Made by a program: the position numbers and the translations under genes. 64,000 nucleotides of DNA from Candidatus Moanabacter tarae (GTDB taxonomy: Bacteria > Verrucomicrobiota > Verrucomicrobiia > Opitutales > UBA2987), in assembly GCA_003226295.1 (NCBI GenBank), contig CP029803.1, positions 2,175,001-2,239,000 on the forward strand, given 5' to 3'. The notes under the pieces were generated by a model. The model saw only the letters and a program-made list of their open reading frames with translations, searched no databases and was not told the DNA's origin. Shown here piece by piece: positions 8,733 to 18,473 of this stretch (the first letter of the stretch is position 1; each line of letters starts with the position of its first letter).

Positions 8733-10190
8733 TTATTCTCTTGAGAGAATTCCTGCTTTCTCAAGGGGATGTGGACCTTTTAAGGAAAGAGCGGGCGCAT
8801 CGCCACCGGGAAACATTTTACCCCGATTAGAGATCTCTTTTGGATCGATGGAGCGCCGAATCTCTTTCATGAGCTGAATGTCATCGAGAGAAAACATCTC
8901 GGAAAGGTAATCCTTCTTTTCCATCCCCACTCCATGTTCGCCCGTAATTGATCCACCCAATTTGACACACAGCTGAATGATTTCACCAGCGAGCTCTTCA
9001 GCTAATTCCAGCTCCCCTTCATTCAATCCGTTGTATAGGATTAGAGGATGAAGATTTCCGTCGCCGGCGTGAAATACATTTGCCACGCGGATCCCATATT
9101 TTTGACTTAGTTTTTGAATTTCCACGAGTGCTTCGCCCAGTTTTGTTCGTGGAACAACTCCATCTTGGACAATAAAGTCAGGGCTGAGGCGTCCTACGGC
9201 AGAGAAGCAGCTTTTTCTTCCCTTCCAAAAATTGATTCGTTCCTCTTCGTTCACAGCTACCCGTGTTTCGTAGGCACCAGTCTCCGTGATGAGCGCATTC
9301 AACCTCTCGTAATCTCCTTCAACAGCGTCCTTTTCACCATCGAGTTCAACCAACAGAAGTGCCGCTGCATTTTTAGGATAACCAGCGTTAACAGCAGCCT
9401 CTGCGGCTTCGACGGAGAGTTGATCCATAATTTCGATAGCCCCAGGAAGGAGGCCAGAAGACACAACGCAAGAAACAGCATTACCGGCATCCTCAAGGGA
9501 ACGGTAAGCCGCCAGAACCGTGCGATAGTGTTCTGGTTTAGGCGAGAGCCTGAGAGTGATTTCCAGTGCGATACCAAAAAGTCCCTCATTCCCGCAAAAC
9601 AAGCCAGCTAAATCCGGCCCAACAAATTCCAGACTCTCGTTCCCGAATTCCCCGACTTCGCCATCTGGTAGTACACCCTTAATTTTAAGTATGTGGTTTG
9701 CTGTCATTCCGTATTTGAGACAGTGGGCTCCCCCGGAATTAAAAGCGACGTTACCCCCGATGGTACAAACTTGCTGACTACTCGGATCGGGCGCATAATA
9801 GAGGCCGTAATGAGCTGTGGCCGTCGATACGTTTAAATTAATCACACCTGGTTCAACAATCGCGATGCTCGACTCCGGATCCAGTTTAAGGATCCTATTC
9901 ATGCGATTCATTCCGATCACAATTCCCTCAGCGTTCGGAAGGGAGCCTCCGGACAGACTGGTCCCACTACCGCGTGCTACGAATGGTATAGCATGTTGGT
10001 GACAAAGACGAACCGTCTTGATAACTTCCTTCTGGTTTTCCGGTAGGACCACTGCGAGAGGCCGAGCCCGGAAAGCAGTTAGGCCGTCAGATTCGTAGGG
10101 TGTAATCTCCGCAGATTCTTTAAGGAAGCGGTTCTGCGGGTAAATTCGGCTAAGATCGGAGAGGAAGGGCATAGAGTCAATCTGCAGCAA
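8733..10190 (-). CDS. glcD: Glycolate oxidase catalytic FAD subunit
   Basis: GlcD is the main FAD-dependent 2-hydroxyacid dehydrogenase subunit that converts glycolate to glyoxylate. It shows the PCMH FAD-binding domain ([16 protein letters not shown], then [20 protein letters not shown]) and the C-terminal FAD-oxidase domain ending in the conserved [16 protein letters not shown] and [15 protein letters not shown]. Length (485) matches the family (about 495). It probably heads the glcDEF unit and lies 244 bases downstream of the enolase-family gene on the same strand. A D-lactate dehydrogenase is the main alternative, made less likely by the neighbouring glcE and glcF. Confidence 0.93.
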   Translation of the reverse strand: MLQIDSMPFLSDLSRIYPQNRFLKESAEITPYESDGLTAFRARPLAVVLPENQKEVIKTVRLCHQHAIPFVARGSGTSLSGGSLPNAEGIVIGMNRMNRILKLDPESSIAIVEPGVINLNVSTATAHYGLYYAPDPSSQQVCTIGGNVAFNSGGAHCLKYGMTANHILKIKGVLPDGEVGEFGNESLEFVGPDLAGLFCGNEGLFGIALEITLRLSPKPEHYRTVLAAYRSLEDAGNAVSCVVSSGLLPGAIEIMDQLSVEAAEAAVNAGYPKNAAALLLVELDGEKDAVEGDYERLNALITETGAYETRVAVNEEERINFWKGRKSCFSAVGRLSPDFIVQDGVVPRTKLGEALVEIQKLSQKYGIRVANVFHAGDGNLHPLILYNGLNEGELELAEELAGEIIQLCVKLGGSITGEHGVGMEKKDYLSEMFSLDDIQLMKEIRRSIDPKEISNRGKMFPGGDAPALSLKGPHPLEKAGILSRE

Positions 10191-10434
10191 AATAGTTTGT
10201 GGGCTTCTGCTAGGTTTAATTCCTCAAATTCCATTACCTATTAATCCTAAAGTCGAACTCTTTGAGAACCAGGATTCTTGGAATCCGAAATACGAAAACA
10301 AATCGGGGAAATACCAAATCCACACCCAACTCATCTCACCCAGACGGGATTCGAGAAAATACGCCTCCCATCCTCCAGACAAATTTTTGTGCCCAGATTT
10401 CCTGAAATAGGTACACCCAAATTTACCTTCCACA

Positions 10435-11604
10435 TTAGTCATAAATGACACTGCCTACTCGGTTTTTTTCTACAAAGTCCCAATTAATCTCGACCCCAAG
10501 TCCCGGTCCCTGCGGAACAATGACATGACCGTCTTTCCCAATATTGTGGAGTTCATCGAGAAATTCGGCAGGATAAATTGGAGGTTTAGTATTCTCCACT
10601 TTTGGGTTCAGGAGTCCATACTCGTAATAGTTTGTATTGCGAACTGCCGCGATACAGTGACGATGAGGTAATCCGCCGCCGTGGAATTCAACATCGAGCC
10701 CGAACCCCTCGGCAGCGTGGGCTACCTTCATTGCACCAGTGATGCCTCCATCCTCAAAAACGCCCGTCCGGACAAAATCGGTTCCACCATTGGCGATGAA
10801 GTCGACGTGCTGTTCAAGTCCGTTAACATGCTCTGTCTGGAGGATGGGGGTTGTGAGTAAACCGCGTAGTTTTTTGTGCCCAAAGATCGACACTCCTCCA
10901 TCTTTGTAGGCATCCTCGAGCCAAAAAAACGATTCTTCGTCGCAGGCGCGGCCCACTTTCAAGGCGTCAGCCCATGTTTCCAGTTCACAGGCTGGATCAA
11001 CCATTAAATCCATATGATGACCGACTCTCTGGCCTACCGCGTGAATCGTTTCCACCTCCCGCCTAGCAGATGTATCTCCCCAGCCATGAATCTTGAAAGC
11101 AGAAAACCCCAATTCACCGCACTCTTCAGCAAAATCCGCATAGGCTTCTGGCGAATCGAGCCCGCCATTTTGGTCTCCGTGATATGTGCTAGCGTAGGTA
11201 GGGAGTCTCGTCTTATAACCACCCAGCAGCTGATAAATAGGAGCGTCGTACGCCTTACCCGCTAAATCCCAAAGTGCAACGTCGATCATGCTGATGGCAG
11301 TGCGATCCGTATGACGGAGCCCTCTTTTTAGGTCATTATAGATTTTCTCCCTTTCGAAAGGATTCTTGCCGATTAGATAACTTGAGATAGAATTAAGATC
11401 ACTTTTTGCTTTCGCTTCTCCATAGGTTATCGGGTATTCTCCCCTAAGGCCAGTGTCTGTGTGAACAGTAAGTATTACCGGGTGACGGGTCATCGCACTT
11501 CCCTTCTCGTAGACCTGGTTAAATCCATTGTAATCAACCCCTAGATTTTCTATGCGGTATTCAAACGAGGTAAGTTCAAGTTTTTTAATTTTGGGTGATT
11601 TCAT
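10435..11604 (-). CDS. Enolase-superfamily sugar-acid dehydratase (MR/MLE type)
   Basis: This is a mandelate racemase/muconate lactonizing enzyme-like member of the enolase superfamily, which abstracts a proton alpha to a carboxylate. Metal ligands are visible as Asp in LMVDPACE, Glu in FFWLEDAYKD and Glu in LQTEHVNG. The second-strand base motif is KIH (in FKIHGWG) instead of the usual KxK, and the other side carries a histidine in VEFHGGGLPHRH. This pattern suggests a sugar-acid dehydratase, but the exact acid (galactonate, rhamnonate, fuconate and so on) cannot be read from sequence. Its position just upstream of glcDEF suggests a shared acid-catabolism theme. Confidence 0.85.
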   Translation of the reverse strand: MKSPKIKKLELTSFEYRIENLGVDYNGFNQVYEKGSAMTRHPVILTVHTDTGLRGEYPITYGEAKAKSDLNSISSYLIGKNPFEREKIYNDLKRGLRHTDRTAISMIDVALWDLAGKAYDAPIYQLLGGYKTRLPTYASTYHGDQNGGLDSPEAYADFAEECGELGFSAFKIHGWGDTSARREVETIHAVGQRVGHHMDLMVDPACELETWADALKVGRACDEESFFWLEDAYKDGGVSIFGHKKLRGLLTTPILQTEHVNGLEQHVDFIANGGTDFVRTGVFEDGGITGAMKVAHAAEGFGLDVEFHGGGLPHRHCIAAVRNTNYYEYGLLNPKVENTKPPIYPAEFLDELHNIGKDGHVIVPQGPGLGVEINWDFVEKNRVGSVIYD

Positions 11605-11999
11605 TCTATTCTGTTTTATTGCTCTCTTAAATATACGCTGTCATAATCTATAAATATTGGTATCAAGATTAGCAAACTCTCTCCGTGCATTCTTCTTGAG
11701 ACTCAGAACTTCTAGGGCTCGGCACTCTATTTCTAACCAAAACACTTACTTCCTAAAGCACCAAGGCTAGCGAATGACACCCAGAAAATCGGGATCCTCA
11801 ACAGTGTCCGAGTGGGTGAGTCTACAAAATTTACCACTCTCCCGAGACCAAGGATAAGAACGGAAACACGATTCAAGCTAAAACGATCGGAATTAAGTTT
11901 CGTCCCGAAAGCTCGGTAACAGTGAGAATTATCCCGGATAAGCATCCCCGGACTGCCATCGAGTGACTGGGAGTCACAATGGCCCGCATACCAAGCGCT
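11605..11999. other. Intergenic region between the enolase-family gene and the 84-aa gene
   Basis: This 395-base stretch contains no convincing gene. A 70-codon minus-strand frame (11733-11945) has no ribosome binding site and an implausible composition. A perfect 6-bp hairpin with a 3-base loop lies at 11963-11977 (GTGACT/AGTCAC), 23 bases past the end of the 84-aa gene, without a T-tract. The rest probably holds the promoter of the enolase-family gene. Confidence 0.45.
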
Positions 12000-12254
12000 T
12001 CAACAAGAGGGAGTATTTTTTGCCAAGAGATCGGCTAACTCATTTGGTTCGACCGATTCAAGTTCTTTGCCGCGTTCCTCGAGCGCTTCAAAAGTTTTAA
12101 CCACAGTCTCGGTCATATTCTCATGAGTTTCCTCAGAGCCCCCGACAATCGAAAACTTCTCCGCTAAAGTTATGCGCTTGTGCCCATCCTTATTATCGAG
12201 GCCTACACCAAGAAGATGTCCCTTCACCCCATCCTTTGACGGTTTTTCTCTCAC
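12000..12254 (-). CDS. Small conserved-looking hypothetical protein, 84 aa
   Basis: This hydrophilic small protein starts with GTG. Its centre reads like a conserved family (DNKDGHKRITLAEKF, then VGGSEETHENMTETVVK), and the C-terminus is helical and acidic. It has no signal peptide or membrane segment and no cysteine pair that would suggest a metal site. I recall similar short proteins in Verrucomicrobia and Planctomycetes genomes but cannot verify this, and I assign no function. It lies 214 bases downstream of scpA on the same strand. A weak AGGG precedes the start. Confidence 0.6.
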   Translation of the reverse strand: MREKPSKDGVKGHLLGVGLDNKDGHKRITLAEKFSIVGGSEETHENMTETVVKTFEALEERGKELESVEPNELADLLAKNTPSC

Positions 12255-12419
12255 GAGCCCTAAAGTGTAGTCTCTTGTAAATTAATCAAGAAAGATTTCT
12301 TTACTGATCGAGCTATAGGAACAGGGATTTCAAATTATTATTGGTACTGAATACTAAAATGTTGGCTGGAGCACCTAGTGTTGCTGTTGAAATTAGATCG
12401 GTTGTTCACCAGAACCAAG

Positions 12420-12458
12420 CAAGGCGCAAACAAACCTCTGCTTTGCGGTAATGCCTTG
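12420..12458. other. Bulged hairpin downstream of scpA
   Basis: Nested inverted repeats (CAAGGC/GCCTTG outside, GCAAA/TTTGC inside) lie 10 bases past the scpA stop. On the minus strand this would fold right after scpA and could act as an RNA 3' end or a Rho-assisted stop. There is no T-tract. Confidence 0.35.
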
Positions 12459-12468
12459 GGCCTGAGAA

Positions 12469-13260
12469 TTATTTGAAAGTTCCAGGACGAAAGATCTCTT
12501 TGTCCTCACCAGCACTGCATTTCAAATCAGCAAAGGCTTCGGCCTGCTCAATATTTAGTTTTCTAAGGCGAGCCAATTCGAGAACAGCTAGGAAGGTGGC
12601 GACGAATAGAGGGGGGCTGAAGGCACTTTCTGGAAGCAATTCCGTAAAATAGAAGTTCTCTTGATTTGCAAGTTTAGCGAGGATAAATTCCATACGATCT
12701 GTCACCGTAATTTTATCATCATGGATTTGCCCGACCGTAATTTTGTCAGAAATCCTTCGCAGGATTTGATTGAATACGTTCCATACTTCGAGTCGGTCAC
12801 TCGATTCGAGTGGCCGAGGGATCCTCTCTTCCTTGAGAATTGAGAACCGCCTAGGAAGCTGATTCTGAGCTGTCTCCATAAGGCTGGATAGACCTTCCGA
12901 AGCCTCCTTAAATTTTTTATACTCGATCAACTGATGAACAAGCTCCCAGCGGGGATCTAATTCATCACTCTCGCTCTCCTCCTCAAGCGGTTGTTCATTT
13001 TTTGGAAGAAGGAGCCGACTTTTGATGTGCATGAGGGTAGCTGCCATTATAAAAAATTCACCAGCTACTTCCAATTTAAGCTCTTCCATTTCATTAAGGA
13101 CTTCGATGTATTGCCGGGCAACGGACTCGATAGGGATGTCGTGAATGTCGATCTCATTCTTCCTAATTAGAAAGAGCAACAAATCAAGTGGACCTTCAAA
13201 AATAGGCAGCCGAATAGGATGCTCGAGAGATTGCACGAGACTTTCTTTAGTAGAAATCAT
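12469..13260 (-). CDS. scpA: Segregation and condensation protein A
   Basis: ScpA is the kleisin that bridges SMC dimers for chromosome condensation and segregation. The N-terminal signature FEGPLDLLLFLIRKNEIDI is diagnostic, followed by the helical domain EFFIMAATLMHIKSRLLLP and an acidic linker (EEESESDE). The C-terminal winged helix ends near residue 250. Length fits the family. Starts at TTG 13269 (overlapping the lptD stop) and ATG 13260 are both possible; the ATG is chosen here. Translation is probably coupled to lptD. ScpB and SMC are not in the window. Confidence 0.93.
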   Translation of the reverse strand: MISTKESLVQSLEHPIRLPIFEGPLDLLLFLIRKNEIDIHDIPIESVARQYIEVLNEMEELKLEVAGEFFIMAATLMHIKSRLLLPKNEQPLEEESESDELDPRWELVHQLIEYKKFKEASEGLSSLMETAQNQLPRRFSILKEERIPRPLESSDRLEVWNVFNQILRRISDKITVGQIHDDKITVTDRMEFILAKLANQENFYFTELLPESAFSPPLFVATFLAVLELARLRKLNIEQAEAFADLKCSAGEDKEIFRPGTFK

Positions 13261-13265
13261 ACGGA

Positions 13266-15503
13266 TCAAAAACTTAGTAACCCAGCTCGAATATTAAAGC
13301 TGGTTTCATTTTCTCTGTTGCTACCCTCATGAAAGACAGCCTGATACTCTACTTCCCAGATACCGGATATTCTGTGGCGTAATGCAAAAATGCGTTCTGC
13401 AAATTCATTCCGACGGACATCAAACCTCAGGTGAGTACGAAATGCCCATCTTTCGTTGAGTTTGTAGAAAAAATCCACGTCCCATTGATTAATCTCGTTT
13501 CGAAGATTATTTAAAGAGAAGCCAATTGTCCAGATTTCACCATCATTGATAGAAAGTTGAGTTCTCGTTTCTATTGATATCAGGTCATCAAATTGAAACC
13601 GATTGAAAAAGTCTAAGTCCAACCATTGGGCTGGGGAGAGATTCAATTGGGTAAAGAAATTCGACCAGCCGCCAGGATTCTTCGTAGAGTTGAAATGGTA
13701 GTCCTGGTACAGGTTAAGCTCCACGAGGTTACGCGAACCATATTCTTCGGCTCGAGTCTGAAGGAAATTCTCAATGCCTATTCGGATGACATTCAGGTCC
13801 AAGAGATCGTCAATAGAGCGAATGTTAGCAAGGGCAATAGGGGGCAGGGAAGTATTGAATACCTCCCGATCGATTGGGATAATTTTCTTTTTACCAGAAG
13901 CTCCTCCTGGGAGATAGCGGTACCTGAAAACCGGCCTAAAAATATGACGAAGGCCGTCGATATCCCAAATTTTGCTCTGAATCTCCCAAGCGGCATAGGC
14001 CTTGATCTCAGCATCGATTCCAAGCTCACCCATAATTCGTGTGAAGCTACCATCAGATGACAGAGTCTCAAAATAATGGGTAAGGCGGGTCCCGAATATC
14101 GGCAAAATATTTAGCCAGTCCTTCACCCGAAAGGGCCGATATATAGAATAGAGAAAGTCGAGCCTTTCGTTTTCGGTTTTCAGATCGATTACATTGCCGT
14201 CCTCTATCCGGGCGTAACTCGCGGTAAAATGGTGAAAAAACCGGGTGTCGAAAAAAGGAGAAGTCATCATATCATATCTGACTTCGGGAAGACGCTTCCG
14301 AGTGATAAAGAAATCGTTTCCCTGGAACCTTGTAAGGAGAGAGAGAAAGCCGTTTTTTGTCACATAAAGGGCTTCTACGAAATTATCTGGTTGCTGATAA
14401 TGGCGGAATGTTTCGGGGCGAAAGTCGCGGATGACCTCCGAGTCGCTCCATAGGTTTATTTCGGCCGAGAGAGCTAGTCCTTTTTCGAGTAGTTGCTTGT
14501 GTCGCAAAGTTAAAAAGTAACGATCTTTTTTAATCGGTTCACCATTTATGTCGAAACTTCGAGGACCAGAGTCATTTATGTAGGCACCTTTGAGATCGCC
14601 TACGATGCGGCGAATTAAACCGGGTTGTGTCCAAGTAAAGGAAGAACCCGCAAGGAATCCTCTTTCGGAATAGGCATCCAAGATGGCCCCCATACTCCAG
14701 TGAGTAGACACTGGGAATAGGGTCTCTAACTTGAAAATAGCTCCCAAGTTTCCACGATAACCTAGTTCACTATCAATCTTGGAGTCAAATTCACCAGCCT
14801 TTTGAGAATAGCTCGGCAAATAGAAAAGCGGAAATTTCCCAATCCGAACAAGAACCTGTTTAGCAATGATTCTCTCACTAGGGATGATCTTAAAATGCTT
14901 CGCCTTCAAATTTGGTGAGACTGATGTCGGCTCACGCCAGTACAGATTAACCTCCTGGAACTCGATCTCTCCTGGGCGCCCTTTGATACCTTTCCCTTCA
15001 GCATAAAACGGGAAATATCCCGCACGAAACTCTGGGCAAGTAAATTGCCTCGAACCGATATCGTAGAGAAGGCGCTGACTGAGCAAACGTAGAGATTGGA
15101 AATTGAGTCTAACATTTCCAGATGCTGTAGCCTGCCCTTCATTTTTAAAGTAGAGGATCTCATCAGCGGTAGCATGAAGGTCTTGGTATTCTATGGTAGC
15201 ATCACCTCGCGCTAGAAACTGTTGTTTCTCAAAGTCGAATACAATAGGCTGATCGGAGCTAAGGATGGGTTCGTCGCTGTAAGCAATGCATGTACTTGCG
15301 AAAAGGACAACGCACGCAAAGAAACTGAGTTGGCTGGAAGGGAGTAGCCCTCTCTTTGATACTCCGGATTTTCTGCGGTCCCGGTAGGATTGAATAGGCG
15401 AGCAAGTATTAGCTAACGCAACCTTGGTGCTCCCCAACACACACTGTAATTGGGAAAGGAATTGTAAGCGACAGTTTTGCGACCTTCGAAAATTTTCGAA
15501 CAC
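13266..15503 (-). CDS. lptD: LPS-assembly outer-membrane protein LptD-like
   Basis: LptD forms the outer-membrane beta-barrel that inserts lipopolysaccharide. After a hydrophobic signal-like segment at about residues 57-74 (LSFFACVVLFASTCIA), an OstA/LptA-like beta-jellyroll follows (FDFEKQQFLARGDATIEYQ and YFKNEGQATASGNVRL), and then a long strand-rich barrel region with alternating aromatic residues that ends at LLSF. The ORF begins with GTG at 15503 but the signal peptide begins about 50 residues later, with no good ATG or ribosome binding site between, so the true start is uncertain; a GTG/TTG pair near residue 22 is one option. It overlaps scpA. LptE is not seen. Confidence 0.85.
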   Translation of the reverse strand: MFENFRRSQNCRLQFLSQLQCVLGSTKVALANTCSPIQSYRDRRKSGVSKRGLLPSSQLSFFACVVLFASTCIAYSDEPILSSDQPIVFDFEKQQFLARGDATIEYQDLHATADEILYFKNEGQATASGNVRLNFQSLRLLSQRLLYDIGSRQFTCPEFRAGYFPFYAEGKGIKGRPGEIEFQEVNLYWREPTSVSPNLKAKHFKIIPSERIIAKQVLVRIGKFPLFYLPSYSQKAGEFDSKIDSELGYRGNLGAIFKLETLFPVSTHWSMGAILDAYSERGFLAGSSFTWTQPGLIRRIVGDLKGAYINDSGPRSFDINGEPIKKDRYFLTLRHKQLLEKGLALSAEINLWSDSEVIRDFRPETFRHYQQPDNFVEALYVTKNGFLSLLTRFQGNDFFITRKRLPEVRYDMMTSPFFDTRFFHHFTASYARIEDGNVIDLKTENERLDFLYSIYRPFRVKDWLNILPIFGTRLTHYFETLSSDGSFTRIMGELGIDAEIKAYAAWEIQSKIWDIDGLRHIFRPVFRYRYLPGGASGKKKIIPIDREVFNTSLPPIALANIRSIDDLLDLNVIRIGIENFLQTRAEEYGSRNLVELNLYQDYHFNSTKNPGGWSNFFTQLNLSPAQWLDLDFFNRFQFDDLISIETRTQLSINDGEIWTIGFSLNNLRNEINQWDVDFFYKLNERWAFRTHLRFDVRRNEFAERIFALRHRISGIWEVEYQAVFHEGSNRENETSFNIRAGLLSF

Positions 15504-15731
15504 GAGGAAGAGAAACGATATCTGATCTTCTTATCGGTTAATTCTGCCCCTGGAGAACCTGGGAATTCCGCCCAAGAACTCACTCGGGCACACACATTAA
15601 TTCTCAGTATGAATTAATGATTCCTAAGTTGTCGACAAGGTTAAGAAGTGAAGTTTAAGCCGGTTTCCCGATGTGAAAAGGTGAAATATTTACTTTCTGA
15701 CTGTCCACCGCTGTAGCTGACACAGTCAGCT
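15504..15731. other. Region upstream of lptD
   Basis: These bases lie between the possible small gene at 15732 and the lptD frame. A short minus-strand frame overlaps it without protein-like features. The lptD promoter is expected here or slightly upstream, but I cannot assign it. Confidence 0.35.
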
Positions 15732-16058
15732 TTATCGGAAAATCCCTTCGGGTGAACCACGGGTTTCTTTAAACACGGCCTGACCGCCCTTAAGATTTTT
15801 GGGTAGAATAGTACTGGAAGAAATAGGGCGGAAGCCCTCTCCATAAATTTTCAGTCCGATTTGAGCGAACAATGAGTCATCCCAATATGGCACTTTTTCA
15901 GTTCTGCATATCTCTAATCTCTTAATTGTCTCATTTTCGAGATGCATACCAGTGACTTTTACGAGAATTCGTATAATTCTCAGACTAAAGCACCCCTCAT
16001 TGGAAATCGAACTCAATTGAAATAGCCCCAACACCGCCACCACCAAGCAATTGACCAC
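15732..16058 (-). CDS. Possible small secreted protein upstream of lptD
   Basis: A minus-strand frame from GTG 16058 encodes about 108 residues. It begins with a hydrophobic stretch like a signal anchor (VVNCLVVAVLGLFQLSS) and continues with a hydrophilic part containing MHLENETIKRLEICRTEK and a C-terminal YGEGFRPISSSTILP. It points into lptD in the same orientation, where LptC or another envelope gene is often found, but it is shorter than LptC and not clearly related. The frame stays open upstream into the divergent glgB, so the start is uncertain. It may be real or chance. Confidence 0.35.
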   Translation of the reverse strand: MVNCLVVAVLGLFQLSSISNEGCFSLRIIRILVKVTGMHLENETIKRLEICRTEKVPYWDDSLFAQIGLKIYGEGFRPISSSTILPKNLKGGQAVFKETRGSPEGIFR

Positions 16059-16094
16059 ACCCCCGGGCTGTGAAAACCTGTTCGTGTGGAACAA

Positions 16095-18308
16095 ATGTAT
16101 TCTAAGGAACTCAAAGCTCTCTTGTCCGGACGACACCGGAACCCCCATCGTTTTTTGGGTATGCACTTAATAGATGCTGGTGAAAAGAAAGGAGTCATTG
16201 TTCGGGCACTGCTTTGGAATGCCGCCAGATGCGATGTCGTCGATTCTGAGAATGGGAATAAAATAAGGTACCCTTTGCGAAAGCGGAGCGAAGCTGTGCT
16301 ATTTGAAGGACATCTCAAGGGGGCGAATCACTGCTTCCCCTACTATCTGAGAGTAGTACAAGAAAACGGAGATATTCGGCGAATCGTTGACCCTTACTCA
16401 TTTCTTCCCCTTTTTTCCCAGGAAGAACTGCAGCAACTCTCCAAGGGAGAGCATCCAAAAACCTATGAAGTTCTTGGAGCCCATCTTCGAAAAAGAGACG
16501 GGGTACAAGGGTTCGCCTTTGCTGTATGGGCACCCCGAGCAGAGGGAGTATCGGTGGTGGGCGATTTCAACAACTGGGACGGATGCTATCATCCTATGCG
16601 TGCTCTTGGTAATTCAGGATTCTGGGAACTATTCATCCCCGGACTACAAGTTGAAATGCTTTACAAGTTCGAAATAAGGTCTCCCGGAAAGGGTAGATTC
16701 TTAAAATCCGACCCCTTCGCTACCGCCTTTCAGCCTCCTCCACACAACGCATCTGTTCTCTACAACACGCACGGATTTGAGTGGACTGATCAAAAATGGC
16801 TGGAGACCCGAAGCTATCGGAACTGGGCCAAGGAACCTATAAGTATCTATGAAGTGCATGCTGGATCATGGCGGCGCGACTGTAAGCATGGAAATCAGTT
16901 GCTCTCATATCAGCAACTCGCCGTTGAGTTGGTTGCCTATGTTAAAGAAATGGAATTCACTCATGTTGAATTCATGCCTCTTGCAGAGTTCCCTTTTGAT
17001 CCCTCTTGGGGATATCAAGTTACAGGCTTTTTTGCACCAACCCACCGTTATGGTAAACCCCGTGACTTCATGTTCCTCGTCGATCTCCTCCATCGCGAAG
17101 GCATCGGAGTAATAATGGATTGGGTCCCCGGACACTTTCCCGATGACTCTTTTGCTTTGTCACGCTTTGATGGTACACATCTGTATGAATATGCCGATCC
17201 CCGCCAAGGGGTGCATCAGGATTGGGGAACCCTTATCTTTGACTATAGCAAACCGCAAGTCAGAGCCTTTCTGACGGCGAGCGCGCTAGCGTGGGCCGAA
17301 CGTTATCATGTTGATGGCCTACGCGTGGATGCTGTCGCTTCCATGATCTATTTAGATTACTCTCGAAAAGAGAATGAGTGGATTCCAAATAAGTATGGCG
17401 GTCGGGAAAACCTCGAAGCCTTGGAATTTCTAAGGACAACGAACCAAGTCCTACACAAACGGTACCCAGGATTTCTTATGATTGCGGAGGATTCGTCGAC
17501 CTGGCCCCAAATAACAGGACCTACCGGGGAAGGAGGATTAGGCTTCGATTTGAAATGGAATATGGGATGGATGAACGACGTTATCGCCTATTTTTCGGGC
17601 GATGGCGGAGAAAGAAAGAAACGCCACAAAAGTCTGACCTTCAGCTCTGCTTATCAATTCTCAGAACACTTTGTACAAGTATTTTCTCATGACGAAGTAG
17701 TTCATGGAAAGGCGTCTATGATGTGGAAAATGCCTGCCCACTCAATGGCCCAAAGGGCACGGATGCTACGGTCTCTCTATACCTTAATGTGGACTTGGCC
17801 AGGGAAAAAGACCTTGTTCATGGGAAGTGAATTTGGCCAGTCCTCGGAATGGAAATATGACGCCTCTCTCGATTGGAACCTCTTAGAGTACATGGACCAT
17901 CGGGGCATCCAGCTTTTGGTGGCGGATCTTAATAAACTTTACCAACGATGGCCCGTACTATCCCAAACAGATTGCGATCCCAATGGGTTTCGCTGGATCA
18001 GCGAAAATGATTCCGAGAATTCGGTAATATGTTTCCAGAGGTATCTCTCTCAGACTGAAGAAATATTTCTAGTTGTAGGGCACTACGCGGATCTAGAACT
18101 CTCGAATTACCGTGTCGGTGTCCCACGGGCAGGATTCTGGGTAGAGGAACTTAATTCCAATGCCTCTTTTTATGGAGGTAGCGGAACGGGTAATGATTGC
18201 GGTCGATCGAGTGAACAGATTCCATACGAGGGTCAACCGTATTCTATACAGCTCATTTTACCTCCACACACAACGATAGTGTTTCGGATCGATCGTTTGC
18301 GTACCTAA
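16095..18308 (+). CDS. glgB: 1,4-alpha-glucan (glycogen) branching enzyme
   Basis: GlgB creates alpha-1,6 branches in glycogen. Similarity to E. coli GlgB is visible throughout: the N-terminal N1/CBM48 region (FLGMHLIDAG, then FAVWAPRAEGVSVVGDFNNW), the catalytic GH13 barrel with nucleophile aspartate in VDGLRVDAVASMIY and acid glutamate in MIAEDSSTWP, and SHDEVVHGKASMM. Length (737) is as expected. ATG at 16095 follows GTGGAACAA, in which GGA could act as a weak ribosome binding site; a GTG three codons upstream is possible. It is divergent from the lptD-scpA genes. No other glycogen genes are near. Confidence 0.95.
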   Translation: MYSKELKALLSGRHRNPHRFLGMHLIDAGEKKGVIVRALLWNAARCDVVDSENGNKIRYPLRKRSEAVLFEGHLKGANHCFPYYLRVVQENGDIRRIVDPYSFLPLFSQEELQQLSKGEHPKTYEVLGAHLRKRDGVQGFAFAVWAPRAEGVSVVGDFNNWDGCYHPMRALGNSGFWELFIPGLQVEMLYKFEIRSPGKGRFLKSDPFATAFQPPPHNASVLYNTHGFEWTDQKWLETRSYRNWAKEPISIYEVHAGSWRRDCKHGNQLLSYQQLAVELVAYVKEMEFTHVEFMPLAEFPFDPSWGYQVTGFFAPTHRYGKPRDFMFLVDLLHREGIGVIMDWVPGHFPDDSFALSRFDGTHLYEYADPRQGVHQDWGTLIFDYSKPQVRAFLTASALAWAERYHVDGLRVDAVASMIYLDYSRKENEWIPNKYGGRENLEALEFLRTTNQVLHKRYPGFLMIAEDSSTWPQITGPTGEGGLGFDLKWNMGWMNDVIAYFSGDGGERKKRHKSLTFSSAYQFSEHFVQVFSHDEVVHGKASMMWKMPAHSMAQRARMLRSLYTLMWTWPGKKTLFMGSEFGQSSEWKYDASLDWNLLEYMDHRGIQLLVADLNKLYQRWPVLSQTDCDPNGFRWISENDSENSVICFQRYLSQTEEIFLVVGHYADLELSNYRVGVPRAGFWVEELNSNASFYGGSGTGNDCGRSSEQIPYEGQPYSIQLILPPHTTIVFRIDRLRT

Positions 18309-18362
18309 TAATTTTTTTGCTTATGCTGTCGAGTGTGGAAAAGAAAAGGGGCTATTCTACAA

Positions 18363-18390
18363 TTGACCGCATCCAGTCATATTGTATTAG
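18363..18390 (+). promoter_or_regulatory. Candidate sigma-70 promoter for tig-clpP-clpX
   Basis: TTGACC at 18363 and TATTAG at 18385 are 16 bases apart, 84 bases before the tig start. The match is reasonable for a housekeeping promoter, but it is unverified. Confidence 0.4.
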
Positions 18391-18473
18391 CTTCTCGCTT
18401 TCCATAGGAGCTTACACCCAATAGTTGTTCTGGGGCTTGAAGCTTCTCTACTATGTTAAAGAGGATGTGATCA

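Noticed and set aside
11733-11945. 70-codon minus-strand frame between the enolase-family gene and the 84-aa gene
   Set aside because: It lacks a ribosome binding site and plausible composition.
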